Shown piece by piece: positions 49,741-58,608 of a DNA stretch of 64,000 nt. Positions within the stretch are counted from its first letter, which is position 1; every line of letters starts with the position of its first letter. The notes beneath the pieces were generated by a model. It had not been told where the DNA came from. It did no database searches and saw nothing but the letters and a program-made list of their open reading frames with translations. The DNA lies in assembly GCA_046296195.1 (NCBI GenBank), contig JBKBLR010000002.1, forward strand, positions 1 through 64,000. The letters are read 5' to 3'. This DNA comes from Amphiplicatus sp046296195. Lineage in GTDB: Bacteria > Pseudomonadota > Alphaproteobacteria > Caulobacterales > Parvularculaceae. The position numbers and the translations under genes are program-made.

Positions 49741-51000
49741 TTGACCACTTTTGCTTCCCTGAACCTCGCCGAGCCGATCGCCAGAGCCGTCGCCGCCGAG
49801 GGCTATGAGACGCCGACGCCGATCCAGACGCAGGCGATCCCGCCCGCGCTTGAAGGGCGCGACATCCTCGGCATCGCCCAGACCGGCACCGGAAAGACGG
49901 CGGCGTTCGCCCTGCCGATCCTCGACCGCCTCGCGCGCAATCCGGCGCCTTTGCGTCCGAAATCGACCCGCGTGCTCGTGCTTGCGCCGACACGCGAACT
50001 CGCCGCGCAGATCGCAGCCTCCTTCTCCGCTTACGGAAGGAACATCCGCGTTTCCGTCGCGACTGTCTTCGGCGGCGTGCCGATCAACCGCCAGATCCGG
50101 GATTTGCAACGCGGCGTCGATGTTCTGGTGGCGACGCCCGGACGTCTCATCGACCTTCTGGACCGCAAGGCGGTCATGCTGAATGCGGTCGAAGTCGCCG
50201 TGCTCGACGAGGCCGACCAGATGCTCGACCTCGGATTCATTCATGCGCTGAAACGCATCCTGCCGCTCATGCCCATGGCGCGCCAGACGCTTCTGTTCTC
50301 GGCGACCATGCCGAAAGCGATCGCCGACCTCGCCGGCGCCTATCAGAAGGACCCGGTCGAGGTCGCCGTGGCGCCGGTGGCGACGACCGCCGAACGCGTC
50401 GAGCAGGTCGCCGCGCATGTGCGCAAGGCCGACAAGCCGGCGCTTCTGACGCTCACCCTTCAGGATGAAGCGATCGACCGCGCGCTCGTCTTCACCCGCA
50501 CCAAGCATGGCGCGGACAAGCTCGTCCGCACGCTTGACAAGGCGGGTGTCCGCGCCGCTGCGATTCACGGCAACAAGAGTCAGCCGCAGCGGGAAAAGAC
50601 GCTCGGCGCGTTCCGGTCAGGTTCGCTCCGCATCCTTATTGCGACCGACATCGCCGCACGCGGCCTAGACATCGACGGCGTCAGCCACGTCATCAATTAC
50701 GAGATTCCGAACGTGCCGGAGCAATATGTCCATCGGATCGGCCGGACGGCGCGCGCGGGCGCAGCGGGCGTCGCAATTTCCTTTGTCGGTGAGGATGAGC
50801 GCGCTTATCTGCGAGATATCGAGAGGCTGACCCGCCTCAAGATCGACATTGCAGCCCTGCCGGAGGGGTTCACAGCGCCTTCCGCGACGCACCCTCCCGA
50901 ACCGCGCAAGATCGGCGCCGCGCCTGCTGCGCCGCGCCCGGGTCGGCGTCGCCGGCGCCAAGACCGGCCTGCCGGCGAGCGCCGCCCTGCGGCGGCCTGA
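49741..51000 (+). CDS. DEAD-box RNA helicase (RhlE-like)
   Basis: 419 residues. Motifs in order: Q motif PTPIQTQAIPPAL, Walker A AQTGTGKTA, PTRELA, TPGR, DEAD (VLDEADQML), SAT, then domain 2 with ATDIAARGLDI and HRIGRTARAG. The C-terminal tail is short and basic (RPGRRRRRQD), as in RhlE-type helicases for ribosome assembly or cold adaptation. TTG 49741 (MTTFASLNL) has GGA 8 nt upstream; an in-frame TTG at 49735 is possible, and a stop at 49726 excludes a longer protein. Confidence 0.92.
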   Translation: MTTFASLNLAEPIARAVAAEGYETPTPIQTQAIPPALEGRDILGIAQTGTGKTAAFALPILDRLARNPAPLRPKSTRVLVLAPTRELAAQIAASFSAYGRNIRVSVATVFGGVPINRQIRDLQRGVDVLVATPGRLIDLLDRKAVMLNAVEVAVLDEADQMLDLGFIHALKRILPLMPMARQTLLFSATMPKAIADLAGAYQKDPVEVAVAPVATTAERVEQVAAHVRKADKPALLTLTLQDEAIDRALVFTRTKHGADKLVRTLDKAGVRAAAIHGNKSQPQREKTLGAFRSGSLRILIATDIAARGLDIDGVSHVINYEIPNVPEQYVHRIGRTARAGAAGVAISFVGEDERAYLRDIERLTRLKIDIAALPEGFTAPSATHPPEPRKIGAAPAAPRPGRRRRRQDRPAGERRPAAA

Positions 51001-51078
51001 CGCGCCAGGGCGCGATTTGCTTCGCAGGGCGCCATGCCCCTATAAGCGGCGCGCTTTCAGTCGCTGGAGGTTCTGACC

Positions 51079-51159
51079 ATGGACGCCCTTTACATGATCA
51101 TCGCCTTTGTCGTGGTGATGGCGCTATTGAATATCGTCTCGACAGGCCGCGTCGACTGA
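51079..51159 (+). CDS. 26-residue membrane peptide
   Basis: MDALYMIIAFVVVMALLNIV then STGRVD. A very good Shine-Dalgarno (GGAGG, 8 nt before the ATG), a clean hydrophobic helix and a short polar tail argue that it is translated. I recall similar tiny proteins ending in GRID/GRVD in alphaproteobacteria, but have no search result. It sits between the DEAD-box helicase and the antiporter; function unknown. Confidence 0.65.
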   Translation: MDALYMIIAFVVVMALLNIVSTGRVD

Positions 51160-51194
51160 CGCCGGGCCGGCGCCCGCTGACGCCCCCCTGACCC

Positions 51195-52157
51195 ATGATC
51201 GGCGACGCGCTGTTCATCGTGCTCGGCCTTGCGGTGCTGCTCATCGGCGGCGACCTTCTCGTGCGTGGCGCGGTCGGGCTTGCAAAGGCCGCAAAGGTCC
51301 CGACGCTGCTTGTCAGCCTGACGATCATCGCGTTTGGAACCTCGGCGCCGGAGCTGGTCGTCTCGGTGACCGCCGTGCTGAAGCATCAACCGGGGCTTGC
51401 GGTCGGCAACATCGTCGGGGCGTCGATCGCCAATATCCTACTGGTGCTTGGCTTGCCGGCGCTGTTCCATCCGATGACGACCCATGTCGCCGGCCTTCGC
51501 CGTCATGGCTTCGTGCTTCTGCTCGCGACGGCGGCGTTCGCGGCTGTCGCGTATTCAACGGGCGCCATGGGTCCGGCGATAGGCGCGGCGTTCCTTGTCG
51601 GCATTTGCGGCTATGTCGCATGGCTTGGGGTCATCGCGCGGCGGGAACGCGATCCCGTGATCAGCGAGGTCGCCGAATATTGCGACAAGGAAGGCTCCGG
51701 CCTCGCCGCCGCGCTCGCCTATCTCGCTTGCGGGCTGATCGGGTTGCCGGTCGGCGCCGACCTTCTCGTCAAATATGGAGCCTCTCTGATAGTAGCAGCC
51801 GGCGTCCGGCCCGAGGTCATCGGCCTCACCATCGTCGCCTTTGGCACGACGCTGCCGGAACTGGCGACGGTCGGCGCTGCGGCGCTGCGCAAGCATTCGG
51901 AAGTCGCGATCGGCAATGTGGTGGGTTCGATCATCTTCAATCTGCTCGCGGTCGGGGGCGCAGCAGGGCTCGCGGGCGGCCTTGCTTTCGACGTGGCGAC
52001 CTTGCGTGTCGAACTGCCGGTGATGATCCTCGCCTGCGCGGCGCTCGCCGCCTTCATCCTGGCGCAGCGCGATCTCGGCCGCATCGCGGGGCTCGCCTTT
52101 GTCGGCGCTTATGCGCTTTTCATCGGTGCGATTTTCATCGGCGGAGCGGCGGCATGA
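51195..52157 (+). CDS. Calcium/sodium antiporter (CaCA family, YrbG-like)
   Basis: 320 residues, about 10 helices, with the two inverted alpha-repeats of CaCA exchangers: IIAFGTSAPELVVSVTAV with VGNIVGASIANILLVLG, and IVAFGTTLPELATVGAA with IGNVVGSIIFNLLAVGG. Exchanges Ca2+ (or another cation) for Na+/H+. Its stop overlaps the next start (ATGA), tying it to the pterin genes, although no functional link is known. Confidence 0.92.
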   Translation: MIGDALFIVLGLAVLLIGGDLLVRGAVGLAKAAKVPTLLVSLTIIAFGTSAPELVVSVTAVLKHQPGLAVGNIVGASIANILLVLGLPALFHPMTTHVAGLRRHGFVLLLATAAFAAVAYSTGAMGPAIGAAFLVGICGYVAWLGVIARRERDPVISEVAEYCDKEGSGLAAALAYLACGLIGLPVGADLLVKYGASLIVAAGVRPEVIGLTIVAFGTTLPELATVGAAALRKHSEVAIGNVVGSIIFNLLAVGGAAGLAGGLAFDVATLRVELPVMILACAALAAFILAQRDLGRIAGLAFVGAYALFIGAIFIGGAAA

Positions 52158-52906
52158 AGACGGCGCTCGTCACCGGCGGCGCAAAGCGCCTTGGGGCGGC
52201 GATCAGTCGGCGCCTTGCGCGCGCCGGTTGGAAAATCGTCATTCACCATCGCGACTCGGCCGCGCAGGCCGAAGAGCTCGCGCACGAGATCAGCGGCCTG
52301 GCGATCGCAGCAGATCTGGCCGACGCCGCCGCCGCCGAGACCTTGCCGGCGCACGCCGCCAGCCTGCTCGGCGCGCCTCTCGACGCTGTCGTCAATAACG
52401 CCTCGGTCTTCGACTACAACGTCGCCGAGACCTTCACCGCGGACGCTTTCGATCGCGACATCGCCGTCAACCTGCGCGCGCCGGTCCTGATCGCGCGCGC
52501 CTTCGCCCGGACGGTCGGGGAGGGGCGAACCGGCGCGGTCGTCAATCTGCTCGACCAGAAGCTATGGAACCTCAACGCCGATTTTTTCAGTTACACGATT
52601 TCGAAAATGGGCCTTGAAGGCGCGACCCGGCTGCTCGCCAAGGCGCTCGCGCCGGGCGTTCGCGTCAACGCCGTGGCGCCGGGGCTCCTATTGCCGAGCG
52701 GCGATCAGACCGAGGCGGAGTTTCACGCCGTCGCGGGCAAATACAACCTGATGAAAAAGCCGATCGACATCGACGCCGTCGCCGGCGCGGTCGAATTCCT
52801 GCTCGATAATCCAGCGATCACGGGAACGACCATCCTCGCCGACAACGGTCAACACATGGTGGCGTCCGATCACGACATCATGTTCACGACAAGGGGTCGC
52901 AAATGA
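52154..52906 (+). CDS. folM: Short-chain dehydrogenase, FolM/pteridine-reductase type
   Basis: 250 residues. The cofactor motif TGGAKRLG has the TGxxxRxG form diagnostic of pteridine reductases (PTR1, FolM) rather than the usual TGxxxGxG, suggesting NADPH-dependent reduction of dihydropterins or dihydrofolate. NNASVFD and active-site YTISK (Tyr, Lys) are present, as is the C-terminal GQHMV. The ATG overlaps the antiporter stop, and folB follows with another ATGA overlap, supporting a pterin role. Confidence 0.85.
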   Translation: MKTALVTGGAKRLGAAISRRLARAGWKIVIHHRDSAAQAEELAHEISGLAIAADLADAAAAETLPAHAASLLGAPLDAVVNNASVFDYNVAETFTADAFDRDIAVNLRAPVLIARAFARTVGEGRTGAVVNLLDQKLWNLNADFFSYTISKMGLEGATRLLAKALAPGVRVNAVAPGLLLPSGDQTEAEFHAVAGKYNLMKKPIDIDAVAGAVEFLLDNPAITGTTILADNGQHMVASDHDIMFTTRGRK

Positions 52907-53295
52907 ACCGCCCGCTGCTCGCGCCGGGGCATTATTACATCATTCTTGACCGGTACCGTCTCGACGTGTCGATCGGCATCCATGATTTCGAGCGCGCAAA
53001 GCCGCAGCCCGTCAGCGTCAGCGTTGCGGTCGCCTTTTCAGCCGCCTGCGCGATCGGGGACCGGATCGCCGACGTCATCGACTATGACTTTCTGCGCGCA
53101 GGGATCGCGGGGCTCGTCCACGGAAGGCACATCAACCTGCAGGAAACGCTCTGCGCCGCCATCCTCGACATCTGCCGCAAAGGCGGCGCGAAAGGCGCGA
53201 TCGTCCGGTCGGAGAAAACCAATGTTTATCCCGACGCCCAGTCGGTCGGCTGCGAAATGAGCTGGTTCGACGAAGGCGTCCTTCTTAAGGCGTGA
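52903..53295 (+). CDS. folB: Dihydroneopterin aldolase
   Basis: 130 residues of the FolB/FolX fold, converting 7,8-dihydroneopterin to 6-hydroxymethyl-dihydropterin in folate synthesis (or epimerising, as FolX). Motifs: SIGIHDFERAKPQPVSVSVA, VIDYDFLRAGI, INLQETLCAAI (Glu) and VRSEKTNVYPDAQSVG with the catalytic Lys. It overlaps folM and lies 6 nt before the PTPS-like gene. Confidence 0.9.
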   Translation: MNRPLLAPGHYYIILDRYRLDVSIGIHDFERAKPQPVSVSVAVAFSAACAIGDRIADVIDYDFLRAGIAGLVHGRHINLQETLCAAILDICRKGGAKGAIVRSEKTNVYPDAQSVGCEMSWFDEGVLLKA

Positions 53296-53301
53296 TCACC
53301 C

Positions 53302-53676
53302 GTGTACGAACAGAGTTATGAATTCACCTTCGAGGCGGCGCATGATCTCGCCGATAATGTCAAAGGCGAGGATGATCATCCTTACGCGCGCATCCACGGC
53401 CATTCCTTCGTCGTCACGGTGACGCTGCGCGCCGCGGCGCTCGCGCCCGAAGGGTGGATCATGGATTACGCGAAACTGCGCACGATCTGCGAGGGCGTGC
53501 GGGCGCGGCTTGACCACCGGCTTCTCAACGCCATTGCGGGCCTCGAGCGTCCGACGCTCGAAAACACCGCGGCTTACATTTTCAAAGCCTTCGAGAAGGA
53601 GGCTTCGGCGCTCTGGCGCGTCGAGGTCGCGCGCCCGACGCTGAACGAGCGCGTCGCCTATTACGCAAAGACCTGA
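53302..53676 (+). CDS. 6-pyruvoyl-tetrahydropterin synthase/QueD family protein lacking the catalytic cysteine
   Basis: 124 residues from a GTG start. Zinc ligands are intact: His14 in FEAAHDLA and His32/His34 in IHGHSF. In QueD and PTPS a cysteine precedes HGH by four residues; here that position is Tyr28 (YARIHGH). The late Glu in RPTLNERVAYY is retained. So it is a PTPS-fold protein with altered chemistry, as in alphaproteobacterial variants that I recall with HPY-R-HGH. With FolM and FolB adjacent it may make a tetrahydropterin cofactor rather than a queuosine precursor. Confidence 0.85.
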   Translation: MYEQSYEFTFEAAHDLADNVKGEDDHPYARIHGHSFVVTVTLRAAALAPEGWIMDYAKLRTICEGVRARLDHRLLNAIAGLERPTLENTAAYIFKAFEKEASALWRVEVARPTLNERVAYYAKT

Positions 53677-54159
53677 CTATTCAGCCGGCGCGAAGTCGCT
53701 GGCGCGCCGGCGCCGCGACGGAGCAAGTCCGTCGAGGCGCATGGCGAGACGGATGACGCCGGCGAGGCCGATGAAGACGAGAAAGCCCCCGAAGCCGAGG
53801 ACGAGAGCAAACAGGATCGGGCTGCCGCCGGGCTCGAGAACCGCGACAGCCCCGTTTTCAGGGGAGACGAACACCTTCACCTTCTCACCCGGCGCATAGA
53901 CTGCGCCCGCCGGATTGAAGGCCGCCGTCCAGTACCGCACGCGCTCGCCCGTATGCGGCCGCCCGTCGGCGAACCAAGCGTAGCGCACGCCCTTCTCGCT
54001 GCTCAACACCGCGCCCTCGACGACCGGCCAGTCGCGGCTTGCGCGCGCCTGCGCATAATCGGCCACGGCGGCGTAGGCGGCGAGGGCGCCGCTGAAAATG
54101 ATCACGCCGAAAATGATGAGCGCGCCCGCCGCGCCGTCGACCTGCCGCCGTCTTTCCAT
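53677..54159 (-). CDS. DUF3592-like membrane protein
   Basis: 160 residues: an N-terminal helix (ALIIFGVIIFSGALAAYAAV), an extracytoplasmic beta region (WPVVEGAVLSS, YAPGEKVKVFVSPENGAVAVL) and a C-terminal helix (FALVLGFGGFLVFIGLAGVI). This helix-beta-helix arrangement with the YAPGEKVKVFVSP motif is typical of DUF3592. Function unknown. Its stop abuts that of the PTPS-like gene, so the two converge. Confidence 0.8.
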   Translation of the reverse strand: MERRRQVDGAAGALIIFGVIIFSGALAAYAAVADYAQARASRDWPVVEGAVLSSEKGVRYAWFADGRPHTGERVRYWTAAFNPAGAVYAPGEKVKVFVSPENGAVAVLEPGGSPILFALVLGFGGFLVFIGLAGVIRLAMRLDGLAPSRRRRASDFAPAE

Positions 54160-54197
54160 GGTTTGACCCGAGCAAAACCTGGCGATACCGGAGTTTT

Positions 54198-56129
54198 ATG
54201 GCAGGCGAAGGTAACGAGGCGTTAACAGAGGGCGCAGCTTCAGCGCGACCGCTCGCCGGCGCAGCCCTTATCGCCGACGAAGCGTCGCGGCTGCCGGGCA
54301 AACCGGGCGTTTACCGCATGCTGAACGCCGCGGGGGACGTGCTCTACGTCGGCAAGGCGAAGAGCCTCAAGGCGCGGGTGTCGAGCTACGCCAAGTCCGG
54401 CGGTCATTCAAACCGCATCATCCGGATGATCTCGGAAACGGCGCGGATGGAGTTCGCCGTCACCGCGACGGAGACCGAAGCGCTGCTGCTCGAAGCCAAC
54501 CTCATCAAGCAGCTCAAGCCCCGCTACAATGTCATATTTCGCGATGACAAATCCTTCGCCTACATCCTGATCGCCGAAGACCATGCCTGCCCGCAGATTC
54601 TGAAGCATCGCGGCGCAAGGAAGCGCAAGGGCGCCTATTACGGGCCTTTCGCTTCCGCCGGGGCGGTCAACCGCACGCTCAACACGCTGCAGAAGGCGTT
54701 CCTTCTTCGTTCGTGTGCGGATAGCGTCTTTGAAGGCCGAACGCGCCCCTGCCTCCTCCATCAGATAAAGCGATGTTCGGCCCCCTGCGTCGGCCTCATC
54801 GGCGAGGCGGACTATCGCACGCTTGTATCGGAAGCGAAGCGCTTTCTCGACGGCGATTCCCGAAGCATCCAGCAGGCGCTCTCACGGGAAATGGAGGAGG
54901 CCGCGGAAAGCCTTGATTTCGAGCGCGCCGCGCGCCTGCGCGATCGCATCCGCGCGCTCACCTATGTGCAGGGCGCGCAGGACATCAACGCCGAGGGGCT
55001 CGCCGAAGCCGATATTTTCGCGATCCACGCCGAGGGCGGGCAGTCCTGCGTGCAGGTCGTGTTCTACCGGGCCGGCCAGAATTGGGGAAACCACGCCTAT
55101 TTCCCGAAACACGACCGGGAGGAAGAGCCGGCCGCGATCCTTTCCGCCTTCATAGCGCAGTTCTATGATGGGCGGTCGCCCCCGTCGCTCCTCATCGTCA
55201 ATCTTGCGCCGGAGCAGGCCGACCTCCTCGCCGAGGCGTTCTCGCTGCGGGCGGGGCGCAAGGTTGCGATCCTGGCCCCGCAGCGCGGCGAGAAGAAGTC
55301 GATCGCCGAGGCCGCGGCGATGAACGCGCGCGAAGCGCTGATGCGCCGCATGGCCGAAAGCGCCAGCCAGCAGGAGACGCTCCAGCGTCTTGCCGAGGTG
55401 CTGGAGCTCGAAACGCCGCCGCGCCGCATCGAGGTTTTCGACAACTCGCATATTTCGGGCGCGAACGCGGTCGGCGCGATGATCGTCGCGGGGCCCGACG
55501 GGTTCGAGAAAAAGCACTACCGCAAATACACGATCAAATCGGAGGCGCTGACGCCGGGCGATGATTTCGCCATGATGCGCGAGGTGCTGACCCGCCGTTT
55601 TGCGCGGATGATGAAAGAGGGCGAGGAGGAAACGCGGCCCGACCTTGTCGTCATCGACGGCGGCAAGGGCCAGCTGTCGGCGGCGCTGAAAGTGTTCGAG
55701 GAATTGGGCCTCGGCCCGCAAGCCGAAGGCGTCACGCTCATCGGCGTCGCCAAGGGCCGGCGCGAGACCGAAAGCGGCGAGCGGCGCGTCGATCGCACCA
55801 TGGGCGCTGCTGGCGATCAGATCGTCATGGCGGGCCGTGAGCCCTTCCTCCTCGGGCCCCGCGACCCGGCGCTGTTCTATCTTCAGCGCCTGCGCGACGA
55901 GGCGCACCGCTTCGCCATCGGCGCGCACCGGGCCAAACGCGCCAGGGCGATCAGCGCCAACCCGATCGACGACATTCCGGGCGTCGGCCCGGGCAGAAAG
56001 CGCGCGCTCCTCAATCATTTTGGGTCGGCCAAGGCGATCGCACGCGCCAGGCCCGAAGACCTTGCCGCGGTCGAGGGCGTGTCAGAAGCGCTCGCGCAGC
56101 GGATCTACGATTTCTTCCACGGCGGGTGA
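54198..56129 (+). CDS. uvrC: Excinuclease ABC subunit C
   Basis: Makes both incisions in nucleotide excision repair with UvrA and UvrB. 643 residues: N-terminal GIY-YIG domain (PGVYRMLNAAGDVLYVGKA), a UVR motif around SREMEEAAESLDFERAARLR, the RNase H-like domain (RIEVFDNSHISGANAVGAM, VVIDGGKGQL) and a C-terminal helix-hairpin-helix pair (IPGVGPGRKRALLNHFGS). GGAG lies 5 nt before the ATG. Confidence 0.96.
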   Translation: MAGEGNEALTEGAASARPLAGAALIADEASRLPGKPGVYRMLNAAGDVLYVGKAKSLKARVSSYAKSGGHSNRIIRMISETARMEFAVTATETEALLLEANLIKQLKPRYNVIFRDDKSFAYILIAEDHACPQILKHRGARKRKGAYYGPFASAGAVNRTLNTLQKAFLLRSCADSVFEGRTRPCLLHQIKRCSAPCVGLIGEADYRTLVSEAKRFLDGDSRSIQQALSREMEEAAESLDFERAARLRDRIRALTYVQGAQDINAEGLAEADIFAIHAEGGQSCVQVVFYRAGQNWGNHAYFPKHDREEEPAAILSAFIAQFYDGRSPPSLLIVNLAPEQADLLAEAFSLRAGRKVAILAPQRGEKKSIAEAAAMNAREALMRRMAESASQQETLQRLAEVLELETPPRRIEVFDNSHISGANAVGAMIVAGPDGFEKKHYRKYTIKSEALTPGDDFAMMREVLTRRFARMMKEGEEETRPDLVVIDGGKGQLSAALKVFEELGLGPQAEGVTLIGVAKGRRETESGERRVDRTMGAAGDQIVMAGREPFLLGPRDPALFYLQRLRDEAHRFAIGAHRAKRARAISANPIDDIPGVGPGRKRALLNHFGSAKAIARARPEDLAAVEGVSEALAQRIYDFFHGG

Positions 56130-56177
56130 GGGGGGCGCAGCCTGTTTGCCGCTCCGCCGTCATCCCGGGCCTCGGGC

Positions 56178-56191
56178 ATTATCGCGATAAT
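56178..56191. repeat. 14-bp perfect palindrome in the uvrC-PAS intergenic region
   Basis: ATTATCGCGATAAT is a perfect palindrome inside an imperfectly symmetrical block of CCCGGG-like sequence (CCGGGCCTCGGGC before, CCGGGTTCCGG after). The region 56130-56406 (277 bp) has no gene. Also visible is a hairpin GGCCCGT/ACGGGCC around 56363-56384 just before the PAS gene. Could be a terminator, an operator or a small repeat. Confidence 0.4.
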
Positions 56192-56406
56192 CCGGGTTCC
56201 GGTTGCCGCGAAGGAGGATCGACGCCGGATCGCCTTCAGCATCCGGGGTGAGGGAGAGTGCAGCCGCCCCCGTTCCCTAAAATTGTTCCTATCCGCTTAG
56301 CCGCCTCTCAATGAACGCGGCGTAATTTCAAATCCGAACCAGTTTGTTGCGAGGGGCGGACGGGCCCGTTCCGCAAGGACGGGCCGGCAAGGCGAAGGCG
56401 GGTGCG

Positions 56407-56904
56407 ATGACCGGTGAGACGGCGGGGCAGACAGGTCTCTCGGTCATCGCGCCGCCCGCCGACCGGCGCCTCACCCAGCGGCTCATTGAAGTCTGGCTAA
56501 GGACAGCGCGCGGACGCTATCCCTCCTGGGAGGACATGCGCCGCGTCGATCTCGGCTCCGACTGGAACTGGGTTTTCGTTGTCGATCTCGCGAAGTCGGC
56601 GGCGTTTCCGCACTTCATCTATCTCGGGTCCGAGCTCGCCAGGCTTTCGTCCGTATACCTGTCGACGGCGACCGACTTTTCACTTTCGCTGCTCGACGAG
56701 GCGACGGCCTCGATCAATCTTGCGGTCTCGTCGGGCGCGCCGCGCCAGGCGGCGAACGCGCTCACGCTCGCCGACGGGCGCAAGATCCTGTTCCGCTCGA
56801 TGACGGCGCCGCTCGCCGCGGACGGCGAAACGATAAGCCATGTCGTCGGCTGCGCCTTCGGCCGCGTCGAGGGCGACGAGACGCCGCGCCTCCGGGTCGT
56901 CTGA
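56407..56904 (+). CDS. PAS-domain protein (PAS_5-like)
   Basis: 165 residues, single domain. WLRTARGRYPSWEDMRRVDL at the start and FIYLGSELARLS, RKILFRSMTAPLAADGETIS with VVGCAFGRV at the end fit the alphaproteobacterial PAS_5 family, probably a small sensor or partner protein. No output domain is fused. ATG 56407 follows GGCGGG. Stand-alone gene. Confidence 0.75.
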   Translation: MTGETAGQTGLSVIAPPADRRLTQRLIEVWLRTARGRYPSWEDMRRVDLGSDWNWVFVVDLAKSAAFPHFIYLGSELARLSSVYLSTATDFSLSLLDEATASINLAVSSGAPRQAANALTLADGRKILFRSMTAPLAADGETISHVVGCAFGRVEGDETPRLRVV

Positions 56905-57098
56905 GGACCGGGCTCGCGATTTTCGCGCTGTTCCTGGTCGCCAGGCTTTCCAGAACGACCACGATCATCGCCGCTCGACGCTTTCCAAGGCGTTTTCCCG
57001 TCTGGGGCCTCGCCAGGATCGGCGCCTTGCGAGAGGGGGGCGCCGCGCCTAGGGTCCCGCGCGACATCACGGGTCCATCCGGGCGGAGATGAAGCGAC

Positions 57099-58592
57099 AT
57101 GAAAGAGATCGGGCATTTCATTTCAGGAAAGCGCATCGGCGGCGACGGCGCGCGTTTCGGCGACGTGTTCAACCCGACAACGGGCGAGGTGCAGGCGCGC
57201 GTCAGCCTTGCGACGCGGGCCGAGGTGACGCGCGCGATCGACGCCGCCGAAAAGGCGTTTCCGTCCTGGGCTGCGACCAATCCGCAGCGCCGGGCGCGCG
57301 TGATGTTCAAATTTCTCGATCTCGTCCAGAAGGATATGGATAATCTCGCGCGGATGCTGTCGTCCGAGCACGGAAAGATTCTTCCTGACGCGCGCGGCGA
57401 CATCCAGCGCGGCCTCGAGGTCATCGAGTTCGCCTGCGGCGTTCCGCATTTGACGAAGGGCGACTACACCGAACAGGCGGGGCCGGGCATCGACGTCTAT
57501 TCGATGCGCCAGCCCTTGGGCGTCACCGCTGGCATAACGCCGTTCAACTTTCCGGCGATGATCCCGATGTGGATGTTCGGCGTTTCCATCGCCTGCGGCA
57601 ACACCTTCATCAACAAGCCGTCGGAACGTGATCCGTCCGTGCCGCTGCGTCTTGCCGAACTGATGATGGAGGCGGGGCTTCCCGAAGGCGTCCTTAACGT
57701 CGTCAATGGCGACAAGGAGGCGGTCGACGCGCTGATCGAGGACCCGCGCGTCAAGGCGATCTCGTTTGTCGGCTCGTCCGACATCGCGCAGTACATCTAC
57801 GCGAACGGCGCGGCGCACAACAAGCGCGTACAGGCCTTCGGCGGCGCCAAGAACCACATGATAATCCTGCCCGACGCCGATATGGAGAACGTCGTCAATC
57901 AACTCATCGGCTCGGCCTACGGCTCGGCGGGCGAGCGCTGCATGGCGACGCCGGTCGCCGTGCCGGTCGGGGAAAAGACCGCCGACACGCTGGTTTCGAT
58001 GCTGAAGCCGCGCGTCGAGTCGCTGCGGATCGGGCCGTCGCTGTCGGAGGATTCCGATCTCGGCCCGCTCGTCACCGCCGTCCACAAGAAGCGTGTCGAA
58101 GGCTATATCGAGATGGCGATCAACGAGGGTCAGACCCCGATCGTCGACGGGCGCGGGTTCACGCTTCAGGGTTATGAGAAGGGCTTCTTCCTCGGCGGCA
58201 CTCTGCTCGATCACGCGCAGCCGCATCACAAATCATATATGGATGAAATTTTCGGGCCGGTGCTGCAGATCGTGCGGGCGAAGAACTTCGAGGAGGCGGT
58301 CGCGCTTCCCTCAAAGCACCAGTACGGCAACGGCGTCGCGATCTTCACGCGCAGCGGCGCAGCGGCGCGTGAATTCGCCCGGGTCGTCAATGTCGGCATG
58401 GTCGGCGTCAACGTGCCGATCCCGGTGCCGGTCGCCTATCACACCTTCGGCGGGTGGAAGCGGTCGGGGTTCGGCGACACCAACCAGCACGGGCCGGAAG
58501 GGATCAGGTTCTGGACCAAGATCAAGACGGTCACGGCTCGGTGGCCGGACGACGTGCAGGGGTCGGAATTCGTGATCCCGACCATGGGGTGA
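57099..58592 (+). CDS. mmsA: CoA-acylating methylmalonate-semialdehyde dehydrogenase
   Basis: Converts methylmalonate semialdehyde to propionyl-CoA (and malonate semialdehyde to acetyl-CoA) in valine catabolism. 497 residues of the aldehyde dehydrogenase fold with nucleophile Cys281 (GSAGERCMA). The MmsA-specific N-terminus IGHFISGKRIGGD and GITPFNFPAMIPMWMF are clear; the usual general-base Glu of other ALDHs is replaced, as expected (VQAFGGAKNH). It precedes acyl-CoA dehydrogenase and 3-hydroxyisobutyryl-CoA hydrolase genes of the same pathway. Confidence 0.95.
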   Translation: MKEIGHFISGKRIGGDGARFGDVFNPTTGEVQARVSLATRAEVTRAIDAAEKAFPSWAATNPQRRARVMFKFLDLVQKDMDNLARMLSSEHGKILPDARGDIQRGLEVIEFACGVPHLTKGDYTEQAGPGIDVYSMRQPLGVTAGITPFNFPAMIPMWMFGVSIACGNTFINKPSERDPSVPLRLAELMMEAGLPEGVLNVVNGDKEAVDALIEDPRVKAISFVGSSDIAQYIYANGAAHNKRVQAFGGAKNHMIILPDADMENVVNQLIGSAYGSAGERCMATPVAVPVGEKTADTLVSMLKPRVESLRIGPSLSEDSDLGPLVTAVHKKRVEGYIEMAINEGQTPIVDGRGFTLQGYEKGFFLGGTLLDHAQPHHKSYMDEIFGPVLQIVRAKNFEEAVALPSKHQYGNGVAIFTRSGAAAREFARVVNVGMVGVNVPIPVPVAYHTFGGWKRSGFGDTNQHGPEGIRFWTKIKTVTARWPDDVQGSEFVIPTMG

Positions 58593-58608
58593 CGGCGCCG
58601 AAACCCCC

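Noticed and set aside
53368..53381. AGGATGATCATCCT as a shared regulatory site with 14296-14309
   Set aside because: This copy lies inside the PTPS-like coding sequence and encodes conserved-looking residues, so the match is likely chance.
54882..56018. 378-residue minus-strand frame
   Set aside because: Antisense of uvrC, no recognisable domain and high-GC codon-shadow composition.
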